Positions 41,658-50,650 of a stretch of DNA of 64,000 bases are shown here, piece by piece. Both the position numbers and the translations under genes were made by a program. The stretch lies in the NCBI GenBank assembly GCA_904420175.1, contig CAJFUF010000029.1:80400-144399 (forward strand), in the 5' to 3' direction. Source of the DNA: Candidatus Schneewindia gallinarum. Lineage in GTDB: Bacteria; Bacillota; Clostridia; Oscillospirales; Ruminococcaceae. Numbering within the stretch: position 1 is the stretch's first letter; the number at the start of each line of letters is the position of its first letter. The notes below the pieces were generated by a model. The model ran no database searches, was not told the DNA's origin, and saw only the letters and a program-made list of their open reading frames with translations.

Positions 41658-43421
41658 ATGACAACAAACAAACATGTCCTGAGCTGGCTGGACGAGACAG
41701 TCGCCCTGTGCAAGCCCGACAAGGTCGTCTGGATTGACGGAAGCGACGCTCAGCTGCAGGCCCTGCGGGACGAGGCATGCTCCACAGGAGAGATGCATAA
41801 ACTGAACGAGGAGAAGCTGCCCGGCTGCTACCTGCATCGCACCGATCCCAGCGACGTTGCCCGTGTGGAGCAGCGCACCTTCATCTGCTCCAAGAAGGAG
41901 GAGGACGCAGGCCCCACCAACAACTGGATGGCCCCGGAAGAGGCATATGCCAAGCTGCGTCCCCTGTTTGACGGCGCCATGAAGGGCCGTACCATGTATG
42001 TCATCCCGTACTGCATGGGCCCCATCGGCTCTCCTTTTTCCAAGGTCGGCGTTGAGGTAACCGACTCTATCTACGTTGTGCTGAACATGGACATCATGAC
42101 CAGAATGGGCAAGCAGGCGCTGGACCAGCTGGGCGACAGCAACGACTTTGTCCGCGGCCTGCACAGCAAGGCCACGCTGGATCCGGACGGCAAGTACATC
42201 TGCCACTTCCCGGAGGACAACACCATCTGGTCCGTCAACTCCGGTTACGGCGGCAACGTGCTGCTGGGCAAGAAGTGCTTCGCGCTGAGAATTGCTTCCT
42301 ACCAGGGCAAGAACGAGGGCTGGATGGCCGAGCACATGCTCATCCTCGGCATCGAGACCCCGGACGGCGATGTGAAGTACATCACCGCTGCATTCCCCTC
42401 CGCCTGCGGCAAGACCAACCTTGCCATGCTGGTTCCCCCGGAGATTTACAAGAAGCAGGGCTACAAGGTCTGGTGTGTCGGCGACGACATCGCCTGGCTG
42501 CGTAAGGGCCCTGACGGCAGACTGTGGGCCATCAACCCGGAGGCGGGCTTCTTCGGCGTCGCCCCCGGCACCAATGCAAAATCCAACCCCAACGCGCTTG
42601 CCTCCACCCGTCAGGGCACCATCTTCACCAACGTGGTGCTGAACCTGGACGACAACACCGTGTGGTGGGAGGGTCTCGACAAGAACCCGCCCAAGAACGC
42701 GCTTGACTGGAAGGGCAATAAGTGGGATCCCGACAGCGGCGAGAAGGGCGCACATCCCAACAGCCGCTTCACCGCACCGGCTATCAACTGCCCGTGCATC
42801 AGCCCCGAGTTTAACAACCCGCAGGGCGTGCCGGTTTCCGCCATGGTCTTTGGCGGCCGCCGTGCAAAGACTGCTCCGCTGGTCTATCAGTCCTTTGACT
42901 GGAACCACGGCGTGTTCGTCGGCTCCATCATGGCGTCTGAGACCACCGCTGCTGCGGCCGGCGCTGTCGGCGTTGTCCGCCGCGACCCCATGGCCATGCT
43001 GCCCTTCTGCGGCTACAACATGGGTGACTACTGGCAGCACTGGCTCGACATGGGCAAGGAGCTGGGCGACAAAGCCCCCAAGATTTTCAACGTCAACTGG
43101 TTCAGAACCGATGACGAGGGCCACTTCATCTGGCCCGGCTTCGGTGACAACATGCGTGTGCTGAAGTGGATCCTCGACCGCTGCGAGGGCAAGGCCGACG
43201 CGGTGGAGACCCCCATCGGCTACGTACCGAAGGCAGAGGACATCAATATCGAGGGCCTGGACGGCGTTACGGTTGACACAATCAAGGGCCTGCTGGAAGT
43301 GGACCGCGACCTGTGGAAAGAGGACGCGGAAAGCATCAGCGAGCTGTACGCAAAATTCGGCGACAAGCTGCCGAAGGAGCTTGCTGCACAGCTGGATGCC
43401 CTGAAGGCAAGACTGGGCTAA
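41658..43421 (+). CDS. pckG: Phosphoenolpyruvate carboxykinase (GTP)
   Basis: A 587-aa GTP-type PEPCK interconverting oxaloacetate and PEP. Diagnostic motifs are FPSACGKTNLAML (P-loop, about residues 246-258), the CVGDDIAWLR metal/kinase-2 segment, PEAGFFGVAPGTN, and MGPIGSPFSKVGVEVTDS near the N-terminus. AAAGGAG precedes the ATG by 10 bp. In fermenters this enzyme can run anaplerotically, fixing CO2 and making GTP. A near-perfect Rex-like site upstream hints at redox control. Confidence 0.96.
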   Translation: MTTNKHVLSWLDETVALCKPDKVVWIDGSDAQLQALRDEACSTGEMHKLNEEKLPGCYLHRTDPSDVARVEQRTFICSKKEEDAGPTNNWMAPEEAYAKLRPLFDGAMKGRTMYVIPYCMGPIGSPFSKVGVEVTDSIYVVLNMDIMTRMGKQALDQLGDSNDFVRGLHSKATLDPDGKYICHFPEDNTIWSVNSGYGGNVLLGKKCFALRIASYQGKNEGWMAEHMLILGIETPDGDVKYITAAFPSACGKTNLAMLVPPEIYKKQGYKVWCVGDDIAWLRKGPDGRLWAINPEAGFFGVAPGTNAKSNPNALASTRQGTIFTNVVLNLDDNTVWWEGLDKNPPKNALDWKGNKWDPDSGEKGAHPNSRFTAPAINCPCISPEFNNPQGVPVSAMVFGGRRAKTAPLVYQSFDWNHGVFVGSIMASETTAAAAGAVGVVRRDPMAMLPFCGYNMGDYWQHWLDMGKELGDKAPKIFNVNWFRTDDEGHFIWPGFGDNMRVLKWILDRCEGKADAVETPIGYVPKAEDINIEGLDGVTVDTIKGLLEVDRDLWKEDAESISELYAKFGDKLPKELAAQLDALKARLG

Positions 43422-43440
43422 GTCCCAAAAGGGAAAACAC

Positions 43441-43474
43441 AAGGCGCACAGGAAACTGTGCGCCTTCCTGTTTT
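43441..43474 (+). terminator. Terminator of pckG
   Basis: A perfect 11-bp stem around GAAA (43441-43451 with 43456-43466), then CCTGTTTT. Confidence 0.8.
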
Positions 43475-43495
43475 CAAAGGAAAGGAGGGAAAAAT

Positions 43496-44308
43496 ATGCC
43501 GGTTATTGACTTTCATGTCCACACCTTCCCGGATGCCATTGCAGAGCGGGCGGTGAAAAAGCTGGCGGACATCTCCGGAATTACACCCAGCACAGACGGC
43601 ACCGTAGGCGCCACCCTGCCTGTTTTGCGGCATGCCCGGGTGGACACCGGCGTGTCCTTAAACATTGCAACCAGCCCGAAGCAGATGCACACCATCAACG
43701 ACCATGCGGCCGTCCTGAACCGCGAGCTGGGAGGAAGGCTTGTCTCCTTCGGCTCCGTGCACCCGGATGCCCCCGATGCGGTGGAGGAACTGCGCCGGAT
43801 TAAGCAGCTGGGCCTGCCGGGCATTAAGCTGCATCCGGACTATCAGGGCTTTATGGTGGATGAGGAGCGGCTGTTCCCCATCTACGAGATGTGCGGGGAG
43901 CTGGGCCTTCCCATCGTGTTCCACGCGGGCTGGGATTGCTACAGCCCTGAGCTTATTCACAACCCGCCTGCGCGCAGCGCCAGGGTGGCAAAACTGTTCC
44001 CCCGCACCCGTATGGTGCTGGCGCACCTGGGCGGCCTCAAACAGTGGGACGAGGTGGAGCGGCACCTGTGCGGGCTGGAAAACGTGTACTTTGACACGGC
44101 CATTATTGCAAGCTACATCGACCCGGCACAGGCCGTGCGGGTGATGAGAAACCATCCGGCGGACCATGTCCTGCTGGGCAGCGACTGCCCGTGGGAGGAT
44201 CCGGCAGTGTCGGTGGCATTTATCGAAAACCTGCCCGTCAGCGAACGGCGGAAGAGGCAAATCCTCGGTGAGAATGCGCAGCGGCTGCTGCGGCAGGCAC
44301 TGCAATAA
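43496..44308 (+). CDS. Amidohydrolase-family TIM-barrel hydrolase
   Basis: A 270-aa protein of the amidohydrolase-2 family. Metal/catalytic motifs are IDFHVHTFPD at the N-terminus, GIKLHPDYQGF (about 115-125), PIVFHAGWD (about 138-146), MVLAHLGG (about 175-182) and LLGSDCPWEDP (about 225-235). AAAGGAGGG precedes ATG 43496. Substrate is unknown; members include decarboxylases and hydrolases of aromatic or lactone substrates. Confidence 0.88.
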   Translation: MPVIDFHVHTFPDAIAERAVKKLADISGITPSTDGTVGATLPVLRHARVDTGVSLNIATSPKQMHTINDHAAVLNRELGGRLVSFGSVHPDAPDAVEELRRIKQLGLPGIKLHPDYQGFMVDEERLFPIYEMCGELGLPIVFHAGWDCYSPELIHNPPARSARVAKLFPRTRMVLAHLGGLKQWDEVERHLCGLENVYFDTAIIASYIDPAQAVRVMRNHPADHVLLGSDCPWEDPAVSVAFIENLPVSERRKRQILGENAQRLLRQALQ

Positions 44309-44314
44309 AAGCGG

Positions 44315-44354
44315 AAAGGCACGGTGCAGAACATTCTGCACCGTGCCTTTTTTC
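44315..44354. terminator. Terminator after the amidohydrolase gene
   Basis: A 15-bp stem (44315-44329 with 44336-44350) ends in a T-run on the plus strand. The minus strand has a weaker T-rich flank for the convergent membrane-protein gene. Confidence 0.9.
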
Positions 44355-45247
44355 TACAGATAATGCATTGCCTGGAGAATTTGTTCCAGCCGCTGTGCGT
44401 CCTCCCCGGCGCCGCAGGCGTACACCGCCGTGGTGCCGACCTGGATGGCTGCGCCGCAAAGCCCGGGCGCACGAATCGTATAAATGCGGTAGTTGTGGTT
44501 TGTCCTTGTCGTCTCCTCTTTCCCCTGCATCTGCTTGGAGCTCTCCAGCAGCATGGCAAGCCCCTGCTGGTACAGCTCTTCCGCCGCGCTTTTTGTTTTC
44601 ATGTCGAAAAACTGGAACAGAAATGTGCCGTCCCGCGCAATCAGCCCCTGATTTAAGCTGGAATGCGCCTCTTCCTCCTTTGGCACAAGGCCGTTGGAGA
44701 CCAAAATTTCCTGCACCTGCCCGGCATTTACCTGCAGTTTGGAAACGGTGGCCATTTGGTACACAAACAGCACCATGGCAGCCAACATGGCCGCAGAAAG
44801 CACCACAAGCAGCACACCCTTTAAAAGGGCACGCCCCGGCCGTGGGACCTTTCTGCCGGTACAGAGCAGATACACAAGGTTCGCCCCTGCACAGGCGGCG
44901 CACAGCACCCCCAGCGCCACCCCGGCGTAGCCGAGGGGCCAGTCGAGGATGGGAAGGAACAGCCCGAAAATAGAAAGGTTAAAGCCCAGCACGGCAGGGA
45001 TGGTGCACAGCAGGTACAAAAGCAGCAGCCACCCTGTTTTTTTGGAATTGGGGGAGGTGGAAACAAGCCAGTTTGTGACATACCCGTAGGGCCGCTTCCT
45101 GTGGCGCACCCCAAACCGGTAGGTGTAAACGTCCTTTTCATCCACCCCTGCAGAGCGGTAGACCAGCTCCAGCAGCCATCCGCTGCTGGAGCGGGTCAGC
45201 GGAATGAGGCACAGGAACAGAAGCAGCCTGAGCAGCGTTTCATCCAA
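44354..45247 (-). CDS. Uncharacterised multi-pass membrane protein
   Basis: A 297-aa protein with no family I recognise. It has an N-terminal hydrophobic segment, a basic loop (YRFGVRHRKRPYGYVTNW), three transmembrane helices (about residues 73-165), and a C-terminal soluble domain of about 130 residues ending FFDMKTKSAAEELYQQGLAML...AMHYL. TTG 45247 gives an 8-bp overlap with the PfkB kinase gene, so it is the last gene of that operon. Confidence 0.72.
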   Translation of the reverse strand: MDETLLRLLLFLCLIPLTRSSSGWLLELVYRSAGVDEKDVYTYRFGVRHRKRPYGYVTNWLVSTSPNSKKTGWLLLLYLLCTIPAVLGFNLSIFGLFLPILDWPLGYAGVALGVLCAACAGANLVYLLCTGRKVPRPGRALLKGVLLVVLSAAMLAAMVLFVYQMATVSKLQVNAGQVQEILVSNGLVPKEEEAHSSLNQGLIARDGTFLFQFFDMKTKSAAEELYQQGLAMLLESSKQMQGKEETTRTNHNYRIYTIRAPGLCGAAIQVGTTAVYACGAGEDAQRLEQILQAMHYL

Positions 45248-46211
45248 GGTTTGCGGCCCCTTCCCCCATCAGCTGCAGCACCTCCGCCCCGGAGGCCAGC
45301 CAATCGGAAAAGGCGGTGGCACTGCCGGCGGCAAGCCCCATGCGGAAGGCGCGGGAAATGCTGTCAATATGGTCGGGGGCCCGGCCTTTGTCCCCACGGC
45401 CTTCGGCGGCAGGCTGTTCACCGGCAAGCAGGCCCGCAAGGAAGCCCGCCACCATGGAGTCCCCAGCGCCCACGGCGCCCTTCACCTCGCCCTTTGGGGC
45501 CGGGGCGGTGTGCACCCGCCCCAGGCTGTCAAGCAGCAGCGCCCCCTCCCCGCCAAGGGACACAAGCACGTTTTCCGCACCCTGCCGCTGAAGGGCCTGC
45601 GCGGCCTGCTGTACCCGGCGGGCATCCTGCAGCGGGCGGCCCGCCAGCTCCTCCAGTTCCGCCCGGTTGGGCTTGATAAGGAAGGGGCGCTGCGGCAGGG
45701 CCTGTCTTAATGCCTCGCCCTGTGCGTCCACCACGCCGCGGACGCCGCGGCCCTGAAGCCTATGCAGCACATCCCCGTAAAACGATGGGGGCAGGCCGGG
45801 CGGGATGCTTCCGGCCAGCACCAGCACATCCCCCTGGGAAAGGCTGTCCAGCCGGGCCAGCAGCTGTTCCACCGCCTGCGGGGGGATCTCCGGGCCGGGC
45901 GCGTTGATATCCGTCTCCTGCCCGGCGCGCAGCTTTACATTTATGCGGGTGCTGCCGGATGGCAGTGCCAGCAGTTTTTCGTCCACGCCCTGTGCGCGCA
46001 CAAGCTGCCGCAGCCGCTCCCCCTCCGGCCCCGCGGCAAAGCCCAGCGCCCTGCTGGGCACGCCGAGACGTCCCAGCATGATGGATACGTTCAGCCCCTT
46101 CCCGCCGGGGAACAGCGCGGCCCGGCCCGCCCGGTTTACCCGGCCGGGCGTAAAACGGGGCAGATCCAGCACATAGTCGAGGGAGGGGTTCAGTGTCAGT
46201 GTGTAAATCAT
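45240..46211 (-). CDS. fruK: PfkB-family 1-phosphofructokinase/tagatose-6-phosphate kinase-like
   Basis: A 323-aa sugar kinase. N-terminal YTLTLNPSLDYVLDL and FPGGKGLNVSIMLGRLG, KLRAGQETDINAPGP, LAGSIPPG, and catalytic GAVGAGDSMVAGFLAG near residue 240. This matches FruK/LacC. No PTS fructose transporter or fruR lies next to it, so fructose-1-phosphate versus tagatose-6-phosphate is not settled by context. It starts 1 bp inside the NYN-domain gene's stop. Confidence 0.88.
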   Translation of the reverse strand: MIYTLTLNPSLDYVLDLPRFTPGRVNRAGRAALFPGGKGLNVSIMLGRLGVPSRALGFAAGPEGERLRQLVRAQGVDEKLLALPSGSTRINVKLRAGQETDINAPGPEIPPQAVEQLLARLDSLSQGDVLVLAGSIPPGLPPSFYGDVLHRLQGRGVRGVVDAQGEALRQALPQRPFLIKPNRAELEELAGRPLQDARRVQQAAQALQRQGAENVLVSLGGEGALLLDSLGRVHTAPAPKGEVKGAVGAGDSMVAGFLAGLLAGEQPAAEGRGDKGRAPDHIDSISRAFRMGLAAGSATAFSDWLASGAEVLQLMGEGAANLG

Positions 46212-47008
46212 CAGCGCCGCTTCTTCTTTGTCTTGTTGCGGAACAGGTAGTGCTTGGTCCCGCGGCCGGAGTCGGTGACCTTCTCCTCAAACATGCCGGT
46301 GTCCTCAATCAACTTGTGCAGCTTGCTGTAGCCGTAGTTACGCGGGTCAAAGTCGGGGTAGAGGCGCCCCAGCATGGTGCCGATCTGGCTTAAATACGTC
46401 CAGCCCTCCTCGTCGGAGTTCTGGGTGATGATCTGCCGGATGGATTCGCACAGCTCCTTCATGCCGGCGACCACCGTCTCCAGCTCCTTCTCCTTTTTCT
46501 TCTCCGCCTTGGGACGCACTTCGTCCTTGTGCGGCTCCGCCTTTTTGGTGTCCTCCTCCTCAGGCTCCGGCCCGGCGGCAAGCACCTCCAGGTATTTAAA
46601 GGTCTCGCAGGCGGCCTTGAAGGGCGCGGGGGTCTTTTTCTCCCCCATGCCCAGCACAAACATGCCCGCCTCACGCAGGCGCGCTGCAAGCCTGGTAAAA
46701 TCGCTGTCGCTGCTGGCAAGGCAGAAGCCGTCCACCTTGCCGGAATACAGGATGTCCATGGCGTCGATAATCATGGCGGAGTCGGTGGCGTTTTTCCCCA
46801 CGGTATAGCGGTACTGCTGAATGGGGGTGATGGAATGTTCCAGCAGCACGGGCTTCCACTTGCTCATCTGGGGTGTGGTCCAGTCGCCGTAAATGCGCTT
46901 GTAGGTGGGCGAGCCGTATAAGGAAATCTCGTCCAGAATACTGCGGATGTATTTTTCCGAGATGTTGTCCGCGTCAATCAGCAGCGCAATGCGCCGGTCC
47001 TCACTCAT
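46211..47008 (-). CDS. NYN-domain RNase-like protein with OST-HTH/LOTUS domain
   Basis: A 265-aa protein with an N-terminal NYN/PIN-like nuclease domain (ALLIDADNIS at 8-17; NATDSAMIIDAMD; CLASSDSDFTRLAARLREAG) and a charged Lys/Glu linker (about 145-175). A C-terminal OST-HTH/LOTUS RNA-binding domain follows (about 180-255, YLSQIGTMLGRLYPDFDPRNYGYSKLHKLIED). The Asp residues expected for metal-dependent RNA cleavage are present. The cellular RNA target is unknown. Confidence 0.9.
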   Translation of the reverse strand: MSEDRRIALLIDADNISEKYIRSILDEISLYGSPTYKRIYGDWTTPQMSKWKPVLLEHSITPIQQYRYTVGKNATDSAMIIDAMDILYSGKVDGFCLASSDSDFTRLAARLREAGMFVLGMGEKKTPAPFKAACETFKYLEVLAAGPEPEEEDTKKAEPHKDEVRPKAEKKKEKELETVVAGMKELCESIRQIITQNSDEEGWTYLSQIGTMLGRLYPDFDPRNYGYSKLHKLIEDTGMFEEKVTDSGRGTKHYLFRNKTKKKRR

Positions 47009-47216
47009 AGCGGTCCTCCTTTTTTACAACGGGGGTGACGGTGCCGTCCGGTTCCACAAAGCGGACGCCCTTCAGCTGCGCCTCCAGGTTTCGGCGGTAG
47101 GCGTCGATATACTCCTGACGCAGGGCGGCCCGCTCCACCGTCTCCTCCTCCGTCAGCGCACGCTGGCGGGCAAGGCGCGTCAGCTCGCTGATGCGGTCCA
47201 GTTTTTTCTGATCCAT
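47001..47216 (-). CDS. DUF896-family small protein (YnzC-like)
   Basis: A 71-aa protein with the DUF896 pattern RISELTRLARQRALTEEETVERAALRQEYIDAYRRNLEAQLKGV. It overlaps the NYN gene by 8 bp. ATG 47216 has GAGGTG just upstream. These proteins fold as a small helical hairpin and have no established function. Confidence 0.9.
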   Translation of the reverse strand: MDQKKLDRISELTRLARQRALTEEETVERAALRQEYIDAYRRNLEAQLKGVRFVEPDGTVTPVVKKEDRYE

Positions 47217-47217
47217 A

Positions 47218-47514
47218 CTACACCTCGCAGTCGAAGGCCACCCTGTCGGTGACGACCTTGTGCACAAAGGCCTGCACCGCCTTGTGCTTCTCATTTTCCT
47301 TGTAGGAGTTCAGCGCCTGTTTCGACGTAAACTCGCTGTACAGGCACAGGTCGTAGTTGTCCGGGTCGTAGCCGCGCATAACCTCCGCCTTGATAAGGCC
47401 GTCAATCCGGCCCACCAGCCCTTCCAGCCCGGCCTTGATTTTCGCCGCGTTGATTTTTTTGTCCGCGCCCTCGGCGGACTCCTTTAAATTCCAGAACACA
47501 ATATGTCTTACCAT
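47218..47514 (-). CDS. Dabb-domain (stress-responsive alpha/beta-barrel) protein
   Basis: A 98-aa protein of the Dabb family: MVRHIVFWNLKE start, YDLCLYSEFTSKQALNSYKENEKHKAVQAFV. Such proteins form ferredoxin-like dimeric barrels; functions vary and none is assigned here. GGGGAG lies 6 bp before the ATG. It opens the operon Dabb, DUF896, NYN, fruK, membrane protein. Confidence 0.92.
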   Translation of the reverse strand: MVRHIVFWNLKESAEGADKKINAAKIKAGLEGLVGRIDGLIKAEVMRGYDPDNYDLCLYSEFTSKQALNSYKENEKHKAVQAFVHKVVTDRVAFDCEV

Positions 47515-47545
47515 GTGGCGCTCCCCTTTCCCTTTCTTATTCTAT

Positions 47546-47574
47546 AGTCTATCAACGCCGTTCAGCGTTGTCAA
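47546..47574 (-). promoter_or_regulatory. Promoter of the Dabb-to-fruK operon
   Basis: On the minus strand perfect TTGACA (47569-47574), 17-bp spacer, TAGACT (47546-47551). Confidence 0.75.
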
Positions 47575-47593
47575 TTGTTTTGTCCCTCCCCTG

Positions 47594-47622
47594 TGGACAG
47601 GCGCGGGCTTTTGCCGTATAAT
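47594..47622 (+). promoter_or_regulatory. Promoter of the GIY-YIG gene
   Basis: TGGACA (47594-47599), 17-bp spacer, TATAAT (47617-47622), 45 bp before the ATG. It is divergent from the Dabb promoter. Confidence 0.85.
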
Positions 47623-47667
47623 GGACGTAACGGCACGGCATGGACAGGCCCGGCCCGAGGTGCAGGA

Positions 47668-47946
47668 ATGAAAAAATATTTTGTTTATATGTTGCGCTGC
47701 CGGGACGGCAGCTTATACACTGGTTACACGGTGGATGTGCAGGCGCGGATAGAAACCCATGCACAGGGCCGCGGGGCCAAGTACACCCGCAGCCGCAGGC
47801 CCGTCACCCTCGCCTATGCGGAGGCGCTGCCGGACAAAACAGCGGCCTTAAAAAGGGAGGCGCAGATAAAAAAGCTGCCAAAGTGCGAGAAGGAGGCCCT
47901 GGCGGCCGCTTTCCTTGGAAAAACAGGAAAACAGCAGGCGGATTAA
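47668..47946 (+). CDS. GIY-YIG nuclease-domain protein (UPF0213/YhbQ-like)
   Basis: A 92-aa single-domain protein: FVYMLRCRDGSLYTGYTVDVQARIETHAQGRGAKYTRSRRPVTLAYAE has the YVY...YTG pair, the catalytic Arg (ARIETH) and GAKYTRxRRP, typical of YhbQ-type proteins; a C-terminal Glu is in LKREAQIKKLP. ATG 47668 follows GAGGTGCAGGA; longer starts would begin upstream of the transcript. It may act on DNA repair intermediates (family inference). Confidence 0.93.
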   Translation: MKKYFVYMLRCRDGSLYTGYTVDVQARIETHAQGRGAKYTRSRRPVTLAYAEALPDKTAALKREAQIKKLPKCEKEALAAAFLGKTGKQQAD

Positions 47947-47968
47947 CGTTCCGCCTGCTGTTTTTTTT
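47931..47968. terminator. Terminator between GIY-YIG and hydF genes
   Basis: A 12-bp stem (47931-47942 with 47950-47961) followed by eight T on the plus strand. It begins inside the last codons of the GIY-YIG gene and also follows the end of hydF on the minus strand. Confidence 0.93.
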
Positions 47969-49163
47969 AAAGAAGCCCCGCGCAGTCCGGGAAGGGCGCA
48001 AGGCTGCGTTTTAAAATCCCGTTCATGTAGGCAATCAGGGTGCCGTAGTTGGTGTAGGGCACGCCCTGCCTCTCGGCGGCCTGCCGGCGGGACTGCATCT
48101 CCCGCTCGTTCAGCATGCAGCCGCCGCAGTGCACCACCAGCCGGAAGGGGGACAAATCCTCCGGGAAGCCCCCGCCCGAGGTAAACGCAAACTGCAGCGC
48201 CTTTTTCGTGTGCGCCTGAATCCACCCCGGCAGCTTGACGGTGCCGATGTCCTCGCACTGGCGGTGATGGGTGCATCCCTCGGCAATCAGGACCCGGTCG
48301 CCGTCCTTCAGGCCCTCAAGGGCTGCGGCGCCCTGTACGGCGGTTTTCAGAACCCCCTTATAGCGGGCAAACAGAATGGAAAAGGAGGTCAGCGGCACCT
48401 GCCCGGGCACCATCCCCTTCACCCTGCCGAAGGCCTGGCTGTCCGTAATCACCAGCCGGGGCGGCGCGGAAAGCCCGCTCAGTACGCCGGGCAGCTGTTC
48501 CGGCTGGGTGACGGAACACACGGCCCCCGCATCCAGAATGTCGCGGATGGCCTGTACCTGCGGCAAAATCATCCTGCCCTTCGGTGCGGAGGCGTCGATG
48601 GGCGTCACCAGCACCACCATGTCCCCCGGCGTCAGCAGATCGCCGATAATCCTTTTTTCATTTTCCGCCTTTGCCGCCAAAGCGGCAATACGCTCCTTCA
48701 GCTGCTGAATGCCCTGCCCTGTCAGCGCGCTGACGGAAAGGCCGCCCTGCTGTGCCGCCGGTGCAAGATCCGCTTTGTTATAGGCCACCAGGTGCGGCAC
48801 CCCCCTGTCGCGGAACAGGGCCAGAAGTTCCTCGTCCGCCGGGGACAGGCCCACCTGCCCGTCCACCACCAGCACGGCCACGTCGGTTTTAGCGAGAATC
48901 TGCCGGGCTTTTTTCACCCGCAGCGCGCCCACGTCGCCGGTGTCGTCCATGCCGGGCGTGTCGATGATGACCACCGGCCCCACCGGCAGCAGCTCCATGG
49001 ATTTTGTGACGGGGTCGGTGGTGGTGCCCTTTACGGCGGAGACAATGGACATCTCCTGCCCGGTGACAGCGTTGACCACACTGGACTTGCCCGCGTTGCG
49101 CATACCGAAGAAGGCAATGTGCACCCGGTTTGCCCGCGGTGTCTCGTTCAGATTTTGCGCCAT
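47967..49163 (-). CDS. hydF: [FeFe]-hydrogenase H-cluster maturation GTPase HydF
   Basis: A 398-aa GTPase scaffold on which the [2Fe] subcluster is built before delivery to HydA. GTPase motifs are GMRNAGKSSVVNA (P-loop, about 20-32), TTTDPVTK, DTPGMDD and YNKADL. The C-terminal Fe-S ligands are CTHHRQC and HCGGC. It is the last gene of the maturation operon, 27 bp after hydG. Confidence 0.96.
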   Translation of the reverse strand: MAQNLNETPRANRVHIAFFGMRNAGKSSVVNAVTGQEMSIVSAVKGTTTDPVTKSMELLPVGPVVIIDTPGMDDTGDVGALRVKKARQILAKTDVAVLVVDGQVGLSPADEELLALFRDRGVPHLVAYNKADLAPAAQQGGLSVSALTGQGIQQLKERIAALAAKAENEKRIIGDLLTPGDMVVLVTPIDASAPKGRMILPQVQAIRDILDAGAVCSVTQPEQLPGVLSGLSAPPRLVITDSQAFGRVKGMVPGQVPLTSFSILFARYKGVLKTAVQGAAALEGLKDGDRVLIAEGCTHHRQCEDIGTVKLPGWIQAHTKKALQFAFTSGGGFPEDLSPFRLVVHCGGCMLNEREMQSRRQAAERQGVPYTNYGTLIAYMNGILKRSLAPFPDCAGLL

Positions 49164-49190
49164 GCGCTTTTCAGCCCCTTTCCCCGCGCA

Positions 49191-50606
49191 TCAGAACCGG
49201 AAGTCCCGCGCGCCGTTTTCAATTTCATGAAGGTACTGCTCCGTCACTGCGCGCACCTTTTCCTTGGGAATATTGTTCAATTCCTTTGCAATCATGGCGT
49301 TGCCCACCCTCACCGTCTCCGGCGTGGCGTAGTCCATCAAAAATTCCTTCAGGGTAATCAGTGCGTTGGGGTGGCAGCAGTTTTGAATCTGCCCGCTTTT
49401 GCACAGGCTCATAAAGCGGTCGCCGGTGCGTCCCTCGCGGTAGCAGGCCGTGCAGAAGGAGGGGATGTGCCCGTTTTCCATCAGCCAGCGCACCACCTCG
49501 TCCAGCGTGCGCTGGTCGGATACGTCGAACTGCTCGGTGTCGGTGGGGCGCTCCGCCTCGGTGTAGCCGCCGACAGAGGTTCTGGAGGCGCCGCTAATCT
49601 GGGAGATGCCAAGCTGCATGGTCCGCTCCCTTACCTTCTGGCTTTCCCTTGTGGAGATAATCATGCCGGTGTAGGGCACGCTGATACGGATAAGGGCGCA
49701 CAGCTTTTCAAAAATTTCATCGCTGATGCCGTTGTCGAAGGTGTCCGGGTCGATGTCATCCGCCCGCTTGATACGCGGCATGCTGATGGTGTGCGGCCCC
49801 ACGCCGTGTACCGCCTCCAGATGCTCTGCGTGCATCAGCAGGCCTGCAAACTCGTACCGGTACCTCTCCAGCCCGTACAGCACGCCCAGGCCCACGTCGT
49901 CAATGCCACCCTGCATGGCGCGGTCCATGGCCTCCGTGTGGTAGGCGTAGTTGTGCTTGGGGCCGGTGGGATGCAGCTGCTCGTAACTCTCTTTGTGATA
50001 GGTCTCCTGGAACAGGATGTAGGTGCCGATCCCCGCCTCCTTCAGCTTGCGGTAGTTTTCCACCGTAGTGGCCGCAATGTTGACATTGACCCGGCGGATG
50101 GCGCCGTTTTTGTGCTTGATGGAGTAGATGGTTTTAATACACTCCAGAATATACTCGATGGGGTTGTTGACAGGGTCCTCACCCGCCTCGATGGCAAGGC
50201 GCTTGTGGCCCATGTCCTGCAGGGCGATAACCTCCTTTGCAACCTCCTCCTGCGTCAGCTTTTTGCGCGGGATGTGCCCGTTCTGGCGGTGATACGGGCA
50301 GTAGACGCAGCCGTTCACACAGTAGTTGGATAGGTACAGCGGTGCAAACATCACGATGCGGTTGCCGTAGAACTTCTTTTTGATGTCCGCGGCCATGGCG
50401 TAAATTTCCTTCAGCACCTCCGGGTCCTCGTTTGCCAAAAGGACCGAGGCCTCCCGGTGGGAGAGACCTTTGCACTCCTTCGCTTTGTCGAGAATCTCCC
50501 GGATTAAGGGCATATTGTCCCGGTTTTCATCCGCGTAGGCCAGCGTGCTTTCAATCTCCTCATGGCTGATAAATTCTTCTGCTTTCATTGATTTTGGATT
50601 GTACAT
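49191..50606 (-). CDS. hydG: [FeFe]-hydrogenase maturase HydG (tyrosine lyase)
   Basis: A 471-aa radical SAM enzyme that cleaves tyrosine to supply CO and CN for the H-cluster. The SAM cluster motif CVNGCVYC lies at 96-103, with the dangler-site C-terminal cysteines in CTACYREGRTGDRFMSLC. PSxCTACYREGRTG is the diagnostic signature. ATG 50606 is preceded by GAAAGGAAAAA; the upstream frame has no better start. Confidence 0.96.
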   Translation of the reverse strand: MYNPKSMKAEEFISHEEIESTLAYADENRDNMPLIREILDKAKECKGLSHREASVLLANEDPEVLKEIYAMAADIKKKFYGNRIVMFAPLYLSNYCVNGCVYCPYHRQNGHIPRKKLTQEEVAKEVIALQDMGHKRLAIEAGEDPVNNPIEYILECIKTIYSIKHKNGAIRRVNVNIAATTVENYRKLKEAGIGTYILFQETYHKESYEQLHPTGPKHNYAYHTEAMDRAMQGGIDDVGLGVLYGLERYRYEFAGLLMHAEHLEAVHGVGPHTISMPRIKRADDIDPDTFDNGISDEIFEKLCALIRISVPYTGMIISTRESQKVRERTMQLGISQISGASRTSVGGYTEAERPTDTEQFDVSDQRTLDEVVRWLMENGHIPSFCTACYREGRTGDRFMSLCKSGQIQNCCHPNALITLKEFLMDYATPETVRVGNAMIAKELNNIPKEKVRAVTEQYLHEIENGARDFRF

Positions 50607-50650
50607 ACTTGTTTTTCCTTTCTTTCGGGTCAGCAGAGCTTTCCCGTTAG

